Shown piece by piece: positions 10,560 through 18,703 of a DNA stretch of 24,132 nt; the first letter of the stretch is position 1; every line of letters starts with the position of its first letter. The notes below the pieces were generated by a model, which had not been told where the DNA came from, did no database searches, and worked only from the letters and a program-made list of their open reading frames with translations. This stretch comes from Schoenoplectus triqueter (lineage: Eukaryota > Streptophyta > Magnoliopsida > Poales > Cyperaceae). The position numbers and the translations under genes were made by a program. The stretch covers positions 1 through 24,132 of the forward strand of contig CAXKVV010001154.1 in NCBI GenBank assembly GCA_964058805.1, written 5' to 3'.

Positions 10560-11585
10560 TGTTTGAAATATAGCCCGGAGATTTTTATTTTTCTTTGTTT
10601 TATTTTTTTTGGAAGCAAGGCCGGTTCATTTTATAAAGCAATTATTACTTTGAAAGCTATACTCTCAACTCTTATATTTATTTTTCAAACGATGGTACAT
10701 CTATATATTCAGCATTTATCATATTTTGTTCAATAAAATTCAAAACCACATGAAATGTAGTGACTACAACTATCTCTTGTGTTTTGTCGGATTTGACACT
10801 TATTATATATTTAAATTATTAAAACTGTAGGTATGATTCTTGTCAATTTATACAGGAGTAAGTGTACATAATTTAGTACAATTCAAAATTAATTTGTCGC
10901 CTGTTGAATACTTTGGAAAAATTCTTGATTAATGAAACGGCTGCCAAATTAAAGTAAGCTAATTAATGGAATGATTTAAATTATAGACCGGACATAAATC
11001 GTTTTTATTTTTTTTGTTCGTATAAATTTGTACAGAAATTTCAGAAAAAAAAATATATTCAAAGGCATCTCTTAAAGTGAGATTGGTGACTGTGCACACT
11101 CTCAAGAGCTGTCGCTATTTTTAAAGATACTGCTGTTGGAGCTATTAATTGTTAAAATATATTGATTCATATAATTTGCTTTTTGGTAAGAAAAGCCAAG
11201 CAATATGGCCTCTCCTGTCCCTTCGGTAGTGCTGTTCTAACGTAACAAAAAATAAAATCACAACCAAGCAAAAATCGCAATATAAAATGGTGTTGTTTAG
11301 TATAATTTTTTTTCCCACCAGCAATTGAATGTAGATCTAAATTGATGATAGAGATAAAAGGAATCTAGGGTCATATATTAAACCCGGATGGAAACTTTTT
11401 TTTTGTTTATTTACGGATGAAAAATGACCATGATAACATTATTTTTAGACAATTTATAATTTAATTTTTTTTATGGACTCATTAACTTTTACAAATAATG
11501 TGTGAATTGTGGATACGTTCAAATTATTTTTCCTCTTAAACTCTTTACTTTTTCATAATTTTGATCATAGAAGTATGAATGCATA
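10560..11585. other. Intergenic stretch, no gene recognised
   Basis: AT-rich DNA with scattered poly-T runs. The small frames at 10554 and 11509 lack known motifs, and the second runs into the foldback element at 11586. I see no RNA genes or clear repeat ends. Confidence 0.4.
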
Positions 11586-11737
11586 TTATACTGAATCATG
11601 TTCCTCTGCTGCGCAGTACCTCGCTGTACAGAATGTGGACCGTTGGATCACTTTAAAATCTGTGCTGACTCGAATCACGAGAAAATCCAACGATCTACGT
11701 GTTGCGCTGCACAGAGGATATGGATTCTATTATACTT
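11586..11737. mobile_element. Compact 152-bp foldback MITE
   Basis: The left end TATACTGAATCATGTTCCTC-TGCTGCGCAG is mirrored by the right end, which reads inward TATAATAGAATCCATATCC-TCTGTGCAGCGCA. The interior is also mirrored: GGACCGTTGGATCACTTT on the left and AGATCGTTGGATTTTCT from the right. Almost the whole element can pair with itself, leaving a loop of about 20-30 bases. Its GC content is higher than its surroundings. An apparent ORF across it is an artefact. Confidence 0.7.
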
Positions 11738-12380
11738 AGGTTACTTGTGAACGCAGGAACAATATTTTGACGTTGACGTGCACACAAAAAGCTCATTTAT
11801 ATGAGATTATCAATGCATGTGTTCAAACGTGTTCAATATTTAAATTTTACTACCAAAATGTATAACAAACAGGATAACAATGACATAACATAAATATAGG
11901 TGTCAAATGTCATTTACATGTGAATCAAATTCGATTGAACTAACTAATGTTTTAGTTTGATTTAAAATCATTTCGAACTAAATCGCTAAATGAACTCAAT
12001 TACTTTAATTTTTATATTTATTTTTAAATTATTGTTCACACGGAAGCATATGCACAAAGTTTCAGTACAGCAAGCTGTACCTTTTAACCTTGGTTACACC
12101 CCTCGGTTCGGACTGCAAGTGTACAGATCCTATCGAGTAGTATAATTCGGGTATCGATCCACAGGGACGGTGAAATAAATCAGACTCTACTTAAATTAAC
12201 TCTATTCTAGAAGTTCTGCAAAGTTGATTTTTGGGTATTTAAGGTTCTAAAAGTTTAAATGACAGTAATTAAATGCAAGAAAATAAACAAACTTGGTTTT
12301 AAACTATATTAAAAAAGCGTTCCCAGGGTTATGACTTCATCTCAGTTTTGCCACGAATTGCCTGGTCCGTGCAGTATCTT

Positions 12381-12434
12381 GCACGGTCCGTGTCCAGTGT
12401 ACACGGTTCGTGTACTATCGTACACGGTCCGTGT
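12381..12434. repeat. Palindrome cluster A in the solo LTR
   Basis: Three copies of the 13-bp motif ACACGGTCCGTGT or close variants start at 12381, 12401 and 12422, a 20-21 bp pitch. A partial copy (GGTCCGTGC) precedes at 12364. The motif is its own reverse complement apart from the central base. Confidence 0.85.
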
Positions 12435-12520
12435 GACTCCTCGAGTGAATGCAGCAGCTACTGTTTTCTTGTATTGTTCCTTTGTGTAGGGTTCTACTGA
12501 CCAGACCTAATGTTCCTAAA

Positions 12521-12611
12521 CCTCAACTGTCGTTTGTTGGTTCATTAACTTAGTATGGAATTGCAATATCTGCCCTCGTCGGGTTTTAGACCTCAACTGT
12601 CGTTTGTTGGT
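12521..12611. repeat. Direct repeat of 21 bp, period 70
   Basis: CCTCAACTGTCGTTTGTTGG followed by T occurs exactly at 12521..12541 and 12591..12611, inside the solo LTR. The exact identity over 21 bases suggests a recent local duplication or a conserved binding unit. Confidence 0.85.
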
Positions 12612-13196
12612 CTGAATTATCTAGTTGCTTGTTTGATATACTAAAGGCATCCTCTATCCGTCGATATGAGAAAAAGTTCACATTTCGGCTACTACTTGGT
12701 TTCACCTCTCAGATCTTAAATCCTACCTCATGTACTTAGATTGGTTGAGAGACTTTTAAGGGTTCTTTTGCTCTATAGATGTGGCCATGCACCTATTGGC
12801 AAACCAGTAAGAATCAAATAATTTACTCTAAGCAATTAAAATTTGAACTCAATCAAGCAAACACAAATTTCAATACAAAATCCAATAGCTAACATGCAAA
12901 ACAAAACATTCGATTACATCACAGCCCTAGAAACTAAGAAATCTACTAAAATATGGTTCTAAAATAGATAAAACAAAAGATAAAAGAGATATTCATCACA
13001 AAACTCGAAGAACGAAGAAGATCCGTGAAGAAATTTGCGTCTTTCGCTTCTCAACTTCGTCTCCAAGCTTAGCCGTCAAGTCCAAACCCTAGAAAACTCT
13101 CTCTGGACGGAGAAATCCCGCTTATATCCTTTTTGAGCCGACCTTTTATCAATAAAACTTCTTTCCAATTTCAGAAATTGTTTCCAGCACCGTCTG

Positions 13197-13319
13197 ACAC
13201 GGTCCGTGTAAGGTTCCACACGGACCGTGTGCTTGCGTATTTACACGGTCGCGTTTGTGGTCGTATAGGCGGTCGAGTTGAGATTGTGCGGTCCGTGTGA
13301 GATGGTACACAGACCGTGT
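13197..13319. repeat. Palindrome cluster B in the solo LTR, upstream of the minus-strand TATA box
   Basis: ACACGGTCCGTGT at 13197, ACACGGACCGTGT at 13218, a half copy at 13243, GTGCGGTCCGTGT at 13286 and ACACAGACCGTGT at 13307. Neighbours are spaced about 21 bp. On the minus strand this cluster lies about 70-190 bp before the TATA-like box, where enhancer elements of an LTR would be expected. Confidence 0.85.
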
Positions 13320-13769
13320 AGATACTTCTGAATTCCATATTCTTCCTCGATTTCACCTGATTCCTGCAAAATAAGAATAAACTTGTAGCAGTACCACATT
13401 CTACAAATATTCAATCAAATAAACATGATTTTACAGTTTTGGACACGAATTTTGATACAAAATTTGGTCGGAAATGTAGCTAAAATAACGAGATATCAAT
13501 TATCATAAATAATTAGTGTATAATAATTAATATTTTATTAATTTTATATTAAAATTTTAAAAATGACTAAATTATAAATTTAATAATAAAATAATAATAA
13601 TTTTCTAATAAAATAATTATATTAGTACATATATTATTTATTAATAGTTAAAAATATATACAAATAACTATATATCAAACCATTACTAATCGAACTCGAA
13701 TTAATTCATTAAAAAATTATCAAACCGAACTTAAACTAAAATAGAATTGAATACGGAATTGCAGCTCTA

Positions 13770-14430
13770 ATATCATCTGAGATCAAGTGTATTTAAATTA
13801 ATTATTCAAATTTTGTTGAAAAATTTGAAAATGAGATATTTCAATTTTATGTCAGAGAAAGAAAAATAATCCATGTGCAACAAATAACAATACAAATCCC
13901 ATCAGTTGATTGATTCTCACCCTGAATAGATGGAAAAGAAAAGGTGTAGATTTAGCAAACCAAAGCAAACCAGCCACGCTGACGTAGTCAACACCACAGC
14001 CTGCCTGGAGTCCTGGACAGCTTGCAAATGCAAAGAAAATAAAGAATAGTCATTCATAAAAAAAATAAAATAAAGAATTGTCAGCAAACAAATAAAATTT
14101 CAACACAAATATTATTAAAACGGAATCCAAAAGGACAAGCCATGGTTTCATAGGATTTATAATAGAGAAGAGATCAGTTCACAATGATTTATTTTGACTT
14201 AACAATGGATCTCTAAATAAATAGAAAATAATCTTAAAAATGAAAAAAAACTATAGATGTGTTATTCTATCTTTAGGTTGATGGTTATTCAAATTTCATG
14301 CAATTTCATTATCATTTGATAGTCCATCAAACACCATTAAATTAGAACCGTTGCAAATTGCATGAAAATTTGATGTCTATATCCGTACTGTACCTATCCT
14401 ACTCATTGACAACCTACTCAGCTCTTAGGG
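13770..14430. other. Intergenic DNA with a relative of the 3.8-kb hairpin at about 14240..14385
   Basis: The segment at 14256..14340 resembles the complement of 3840..3900, sharing the 17-mer ATTATCATTTGATAGTC at 14308..14324 and a TTGATGG-TTCAAATTTCATGCAATTT context. Its right side (14352..14380) folds back on TTCAAATTTCATGCAA. No gene is present. Confidence 0.45.
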
Positions 14431-14606
14431 TTCGTTTGGCAAATCAAGGAATAACCTTGAAAGAGTGATAGAATAATGTATTTTTGGAAAAGTGATATTT
14501 TTGACTTTTCGGAAGAGTGAAAATATCGTTTGACAGTTGTTAATCAGAATAGATAAAATATGAATAATTATGATACTAACAATGATGATGATGATGATGA
14601 TAATAA

Positions 14607-14641
<35 letters not shown>

Positions 14642-15633
14642 GATAATGATCATAATCATAATATAATAATACAATACAACATAATAAAATAATAATCATA
14701 ATCATATAATAATAATAATAATAATAATAAAATTATAATCATAATCATAATAATATTAATATAATATAATAAAAAATAATCATAATTATAATGATATAAT
14801 AATAATAAATAATCATAATCATAATAATATAATAATAATATAATCATATTTATCTTAATAATATAATAATATAATACTAAAATCATAATTATTATAAATT
14901 ATAATCATAATCATAATAATAGTAAATAATTATAATATAATATAATATAATATAATATAATCTTAATAAAATAATAATAATAAGTAATAATAATCATAGT
15001 CATAATCATAATAATATAATAATATAACCATAACCATAATATAATAATAATAAAATTATAATTATAATCATAATAATATAATATAAAAATAATAAATAAT
15101 CATAATTATAATATAATATAATATAATATAATATAATATAATAATAAATAATTATAATTATAATAATATAATAAGCATATAATCATAATATAATAATATA
15201 ATACTAAAATCATAATTATTAAAATATAATATTAATAAATAATAATAAAATTTATCATATAATAATAATACTAACAGTGATGTTAATATAATAATATTAT
15301 TAATTATTATTATTATAATATAATATATAATAATAATATTAATAAATAAAAAATAATCATCATAATATTAATATAATAAAAAATATTATAATAATAATAT
15401 AATAATAAATCATAATCATAATTATAATCATAATATAATAATATAATATAACATAATCGAATAATAACCGCTATTCCGATAAGAACTAATTAAGTATACA
15501 TCCTATAATTTAATATACCGGATTAATATTAACACTTCTTTACTTAGTCTAAAATTTATTTAAAAAAATAATTTATTGAAATAGTGATTCTATTTAAATT
15601 TTTTTTGCTATTCCACCGTGCCAAAATTACCCT
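14431..15633. mobile_element. Probable hAT-type MITE remnant filled by an AT microsatellite
   Basis: The left side begins TTAGGGTTCGTTTGGCAAAT, a start shared by many plant hAT MITEs, followed by GGAATAACC text. On the right, CGCTATTCCGATAAG (about 15470) partly mirrors it. The interior from 14577 to 15465 is microsatellite. The exact right end and duplication are not resolved, and the right flank was later hit by the GGGTC element. Confidence 0.35.
14577..15465. repeat. Compound (AAT)n / (ATAATC)n microsatellite block, about 890 bp
   Basis: Starts with (GAT)n near 14584, then long ATA/AAT runs mixed with ATAATC and ATAATATA variants; scattered C bases keep it from being a simple dinucleotide. 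The tyrosine/isoleucine-rich open frame on the minus strand is a by-product. Likely unstable in length and hard to assemble. Confidence 0.9.
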
Positions 15634-15644
15634 TAGTTCTCGCT

Positions 15645-16249
15645 AGAGTATTAAAAACGGGTCGGGTCGGGTCGGGACGGGTTTGCACGGGTCGGCGGGT
15701 TTTGGCGGGACGGGTTGGGACGGTTCAACGGGTTTTCACGGGACGGGTTAGGACGGGTCCATTTTGGGGGTTTGGCTGCGACCCGTCGGGTCGGACGGGT
15801 CAGCGGGGCGGGTCGGGTCGGGTCCAAGGTTTTTTTTTTTCAAAATTCAAAAATAACCCAATAAAATTCAAATAAATTCTCAAAATTTCCGAAAAATTCA
15901 AAAATAATTATTAAGAATATTTAAAATATATAATTATTTATATTTTTTTACCAAAAAAATTAATTTTTTCCATATTTTTTTTGAATTTTTTTGAATTTTC
16001 ACGGGTTTGCACGGATTTCCGGGACGGGTCGGGGGTGGGTTTGCACGGGTTGGGCGGGTCGGGTCGGGTCCAAAACGGGTCGGGTCTAGCACGGATTTTT
16101 TTGAAATTTTTTTGCCCGCGCCCCGTGCTAGACCCGTCGGTTCTAACGGGTCACGAATTTGATAAGTTGAGTCACAGATCGGGGCAGGACGGATCGCGGC
16201 CACGGATTCAGCGGGTCAGGTCTGACCCGTCCGGATTTTTTTATAACTC
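15645..16249. mobile_element. GGGTC-repeat TIR element with 11-bp target duplication
   Basis: TAGTTCTCGCT occurs exactly at 15634..15644 and 16250..16260. Inside, the left end (A)GAGTATTAAAAACGGGTC is mirrored by GAGTTATAAAAAAATCC-GGACGGGTC from the right. The body repeats ACGGGT/GGGTC units; five GGG tracts at 5-nt spacing lie at 15659..15681 and more at 15804..15823 and 16046..16068. A 14-bp perfect hairpin (CGGGTCTAGCACGG at 16081..16094, complement at 16123..16136) sits near the right end. Overlapping frames on both strands are repeat by-products. The 11-bp duplication suits a Mutator-like element better than hAT, but the superfamily is not certain. Confidence 0.75.
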
Positions 16250-16260
16250 TAGTTCTCGCT

Positions 16261-16385
16261 GCCTACGCTAGAAACACAAATACTGTGACTAGTGTTTTAT
16301 TTACTTTTTAGATTTGTTTACTCCGTCCTTTCACTCTTTCTTGTCTGCCATAATCCAACCATTAATATTTAATATTTAATATATA

Positions 16386-16416
<31 letters not shown>

Positions 16417-16932
16417 ACGTTTTACTACGACCAGCTCGTACCGCCTCCTCACACTTACTAGAGTCTCTGCTGTTCCCCACTTATTGCAAATCCCTGCAAT
16501 CCAAAGTTGGCACCATTGAATGGTCAAAGCTGCCCAATGACAAATTCTGAACTGTGTTTCAGTAATAATAGCATGACTGAACAACTGAACAAGGTACATA
16601 TTAGTTTTCTTCGATGCATGGGTTTTTATCTTTCTGGTAAAAACCTCGGAAATGCATCGCATGATTTGCACCAGTGCCCGAAAAATGTGTTTTATTTATA
16701 AAAATAATTCTATTGGCATCTAAATATCATTATAATGGTCGCATCAACTAATGCAAAACCACGTCCAAAATTTAAACACAGTTGAATAGAAATTAAATTC
16801 ATCAAACCAAATAGCAACTTGCTTAATATATGATAATTGAATTATGATCACTAATTTGTAATTTGTGATGTGGTGACTCATTGATTATTATGAAATGTGT
16901 TATGTGTTATGGTACTTCATGAATCACAATGG
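16261..16932. other. Intergenic DNA with a (TA)n run and an unusual less AT-rich segment
   Basis: A TA run spans about 16380..16416. The next 260 bp (about 16420..16690) have near-genic base composition. One frame from 16421 is open for about 43 codons, including SLQSKVGTIEWSKLPNDKF, and another at 16507..16701 is open for 64, but I recognise neither. It could be an exon relic or plain unique DNA. Confidence 0.3.
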
Positions 16933-17247
16933 TTCATGGTGCCTCGGAATAAGATGTTTAATTTCAAATTAGATATGATCGATTCAAATCATTTAATTTA
17001 ATATATATGAAAATGTATTAGCAAATTAAATTTTATACTTTTTTAGAATTAATTTGTTAATTTTTCGAATGGGGAGACAATTATTATTTTTGGATGATAT
17101 TGAAAAATCAATTCCACAAAATATAAAATTTAATATGCTAATATATTTTTATATAAAAATTAAATTGAAGTTCAGATCCGTCGTATCAAATTTAAGATTA
17201 AAAAAATTTGAGATCAAACACTGCCTCCTCAGCGAGCACCATAAACA
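16933..17247. mobile_element. Foldback element, arms about 130 bp
   Basis: The left end TTCATGGTGCCTCG (16933) mirrors TTTATGGTGCTCGCTGAGG read inward from 17247. Arms continue through TTTAATTTCAAATTAGATA with TTTGATCTCAAATTT-TTTAAT, and ATGTATTAGCAAATTAAATTTTA with ATATATTAGCATATTAAATT. The centre is about 17070..17090. The short frame at 17054..17272 is a by-product. It is the foldback nearest the PIN promoter, about 1.1 kb before the leader. Confidence 0.6.
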
Positions 17248-17339
17248 CAGCCCGATTATTAATTTATTATGATTATTTTTTTTAAAAAGTCATCAAGTTT
17301 CAATCATCATGAATATTGTGATTTTCATTAAATATGCAT

Positions 17340-17605
17340 CAGTACGGAGGCGGATCTACTAAGATCAGATGGCGATCAATGCCCCCCTTCATTTAATTTT
17401 ATATGATTTGTAGTGTATTTATTGTTAAATTTGTGTTCTTATTGGGAAATTTTGTTTTTTGAACCCATAAAAATATAAAAATCGTTCCACCGTTAAGCCC
17501 CATAGTTATAATTTATTTTTTTGTTGGGATTATTCTATTGATATTAATATTTATATGATATTGGCCCTCCATTAAAAGAAATTTTGGCTTCGTCCGTGAC
17601 TAGAC
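17340..17605. mobile_element. Small MITE ending in CAGTACGGAGGCGGA / TTCGTCCGTGACT
   Basis: The left end CAGTACGGAGGCGGAT is loosely mirrored by GGCTTCGTCCGTGACTAG on the right, the pattern of plant MITEs whose ends read CAGTGGCGGAGCC. The interior contains TTAAGCCCCATAG and a GGCCCTCCATTAAAAGAAATTTTGG right subterminal region of the usual kind. The duplication was not resolved. Confidence 0.45.
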
Positions 17606-18366
17606 AGTATTCCTTCTGAAAAAGAGATGAAAATTCTATGAAACAGAATAAAAGACTCATCATTGAACAGTTTTCTATGACATATACATGACTAACAGAT
17701 AGATGTCATGGTGATATGGAAATTATGTGCTGTTTCTAAAGTATTACACCTGTATGTGTTTTATATTTATATCATTAAGTTAAAACATTTTCATGTTGTA
17801 AAGATATCAATTAGTATGTATGTAATAACAGTAGTATCAACTAATAAAAACTAATTTTTGTGACATATAAATAACTACTAGCAAGATAGATGTACATAGC
17901 AATGAAAGAATTATCTGTAATTTTTGTTTTTACTTTATTACCCTTATACGTTATTTACATTTACATCGCTAGGCTCAACTACTTTTTGCATAAGGTCTTA
18001 TATTTTAAGATTATATCATTTTAAAAAAATTAGTTAGACATACATCAAAAATTGCCATTACACTTGTCATACATATATTACTCGTCTTTTTTTTTTCCAA
18101 TTTATAGTATTATATAACTAATCCTCACAAATACTCAATTCAATGCGATTTTTGAAATTGCATGAGTACACTGAGACTACTATAGTTGGGTTCACTCTAA
18201 TAACACAAAAGAGGAAAACAAATACTTTCAGGAGTGAATTGGAAATGCTGTATATCCTATTTTTTGGCTTAATATGCAAATAAACAAGTTTTATTTATTT
18301 TTGGCCAATTATTATTTATTAGTGACGCTGCAATTTCGTACCTTCTCCGATTTCTGAAAAAATAAC
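17600..18366 (+). promoter_or_regulatory. Proximal promoter region of the PIN gene, with a diverged tandem duplication
   Basis: The 770 bp before the leader hold no ORF I would call a gene. Two diverged copies of a block starting TGACATATA lie at 17678 and 17861 (period 183 bp). Each contains GATAGATGT, a TTTTTA/TTTATATT stretch and a CATTTACATC/TATATCAT-like segment. I did not find a canonical TGTCTC auxin-response element in my reading; a motif scan should confirm that. The region is AT-rich, with a T-run at 18088..18097. Confidence 0.45.
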
Positions 18367-18370
18367 AGAG

Positions 18371-18386
18371 CTCTCTCTCTCTCTCT
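18371..18386 (+). repeat. (CT)8 microsatellite in the PIN leader
   Basis: Eight uninterrupted CT units lie at the inferred start of the PIN leader. CT/GA tracts near plant transcription starts are common and can bind BBR/BPC-type GAGA factors; that role is inference here. The tract is likely length-polymorphic. Confidence 0.8.
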
Positions 18387-18477
18387 ATTTGAACTGCGCT
18401 TCTTTATCTCGCTCTCATCCCCTCCCTCCTTGTGGGAACCAGAGGCAAGTTATCTTTCTCTCAAGCCTCAGCTGTGA

Positions 18478-18522
18478 ATGGCGCTGCAGCTCTGCCTTCT
18501 CCCCTCCATTTTCCAAATATAG
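18478..18522 (+). CDS. Upstream ORF in the PIN leader, 14 codons
   Basis: ATG at 18478 opens a 14-codon frame ([14 protein letters not shown]) ending at TAG 18520..18522, 181 nt before the PIN start. It is the only ATG in the inferred leader. It has G at +4 but not a purine at -3, so its initiation context is moderate; the PIN ATG has A at -3. If transcription begins near the CT tract, ribosomes would meet this frame first, which could lower PIN translation. It is not evidence of a functional peptide, and it would be absent from the mRNA if the true start is downstream. Confidence 0.45.
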   Translation: MALQLCLLPSIFQI

Positions 18523-18703
18523 TCCCTCTCCTTTCTCACAGCAACTGATCAACATCAACATCAACACCAATCAATCTATCTTCACATTCTCTCTCAAACT
18601 CTTACATTTTCAAAAACCCAAAACCCCTTCTCTCTTCTTCAGCATTTCCCACATAACCCAGAAAAGGAAAAAGCAAAGAGAAAGAGAGGTTTCAGTTAAC
18701 AAA

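Larger units (their letters stand above)
12033..13498 (-). mobile_element. Solo LTR (1466 bp), probably Ty3/gypsy Tat/Athila-like, minus strand
   Basis: The segment is bounded by TG (12033) and CA (13498) and by an exact 5-bp duplication ATTAT at 12028..12032 and 13499..13503, the hallmark of LTR integration. On the minus strand the downstream end contains CCCTGTGGATCGATACCCG (12147..12166 region) and GTACACTTGCAGTCC, text I recall just before the primer-binding site of plant gypsy elements. A minus-strand TATA-like box lies at 13121..13128, followed by leader-like sequence with CTAGGGTTTGGA. No gag or pol is present, so it is a solo LTR left after recombination. Two clusters of the palindrome ACACGGTCCGTGT flank the promoter, and a 21-bp direct repeat starts at 12521 and 12591. 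Confidence 0.8.
11897..13769. mobile_element. Possible hAT-like element split by the solo LTR
   Basis: TAGGTGTCAAATG at 11897 is loosely mirrored by ATTGCAGCTCTA ending at 13769, and both sides carry related AT-rich text (GTTTTAGTTTGATTTAAAATC on the left, GTTTGATAATTTTTTAA and TTTTAGTTTAAGTTCG reading inward from the right). This fits a dispersed element whose middle received the LTR at 12033. No 8-bp duplication was found, so the call is tentative. Confidence 0.35.
18367..18703 (+). promoter_or_regulatory. 5' leader of the PIN gene (approximate)
   Basis: The DNA before the PIN start codon is strongly pyrimidine-rich. It opens with (CT)8 at 18371..18386, continues as C/T-rich DNA with short CATCAA repeats near 18549, and ends in a purine-rich stretch directly before the ATG, as plant 5' UTRs often do. 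The frame upstream of the ATG stays open back to 18389, but no ATG lies in that frame and the implied peptide has no PIN similarity, so it is read as leader. A CCAAT-like motif lies near 18304 and AT-rich, weak TATA-like DNA near 18307..18322. The transcription start is inferred. Confidence 0.55.

Noticed and set aside
13083..13092. AAACCCTAG, resembling plant telomere sequence
   Set aside because: A single unit within the LTR leader; at most a telo-box-like motif, not an interstitial telomere array.
11889..13777. An 8-bp target duplication for the outer element split by the LTR
   Set aside because: Flanks CATAAATA and ATATCATC do not match, so the element call is kept at low confidence without it.
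14656..14886. Minus-strand 76-codon Tyr/Ile/Leu-rich frame
   Set aside because: Translation of an AT microsatellite.
15618..16271. Open frames on both strands rich in G, R, T and P
   Set aside because: By-products of the GGGTC repeat; no family motif and no splice or start context.
18389..18703. 105-codon extension in frame upstream of the PIN start
   Set aside because: It contains no ATG in that frame, is leader-like C/T-rich DNA, and PIN proteins start at MIT/MIS followed by the first helix.
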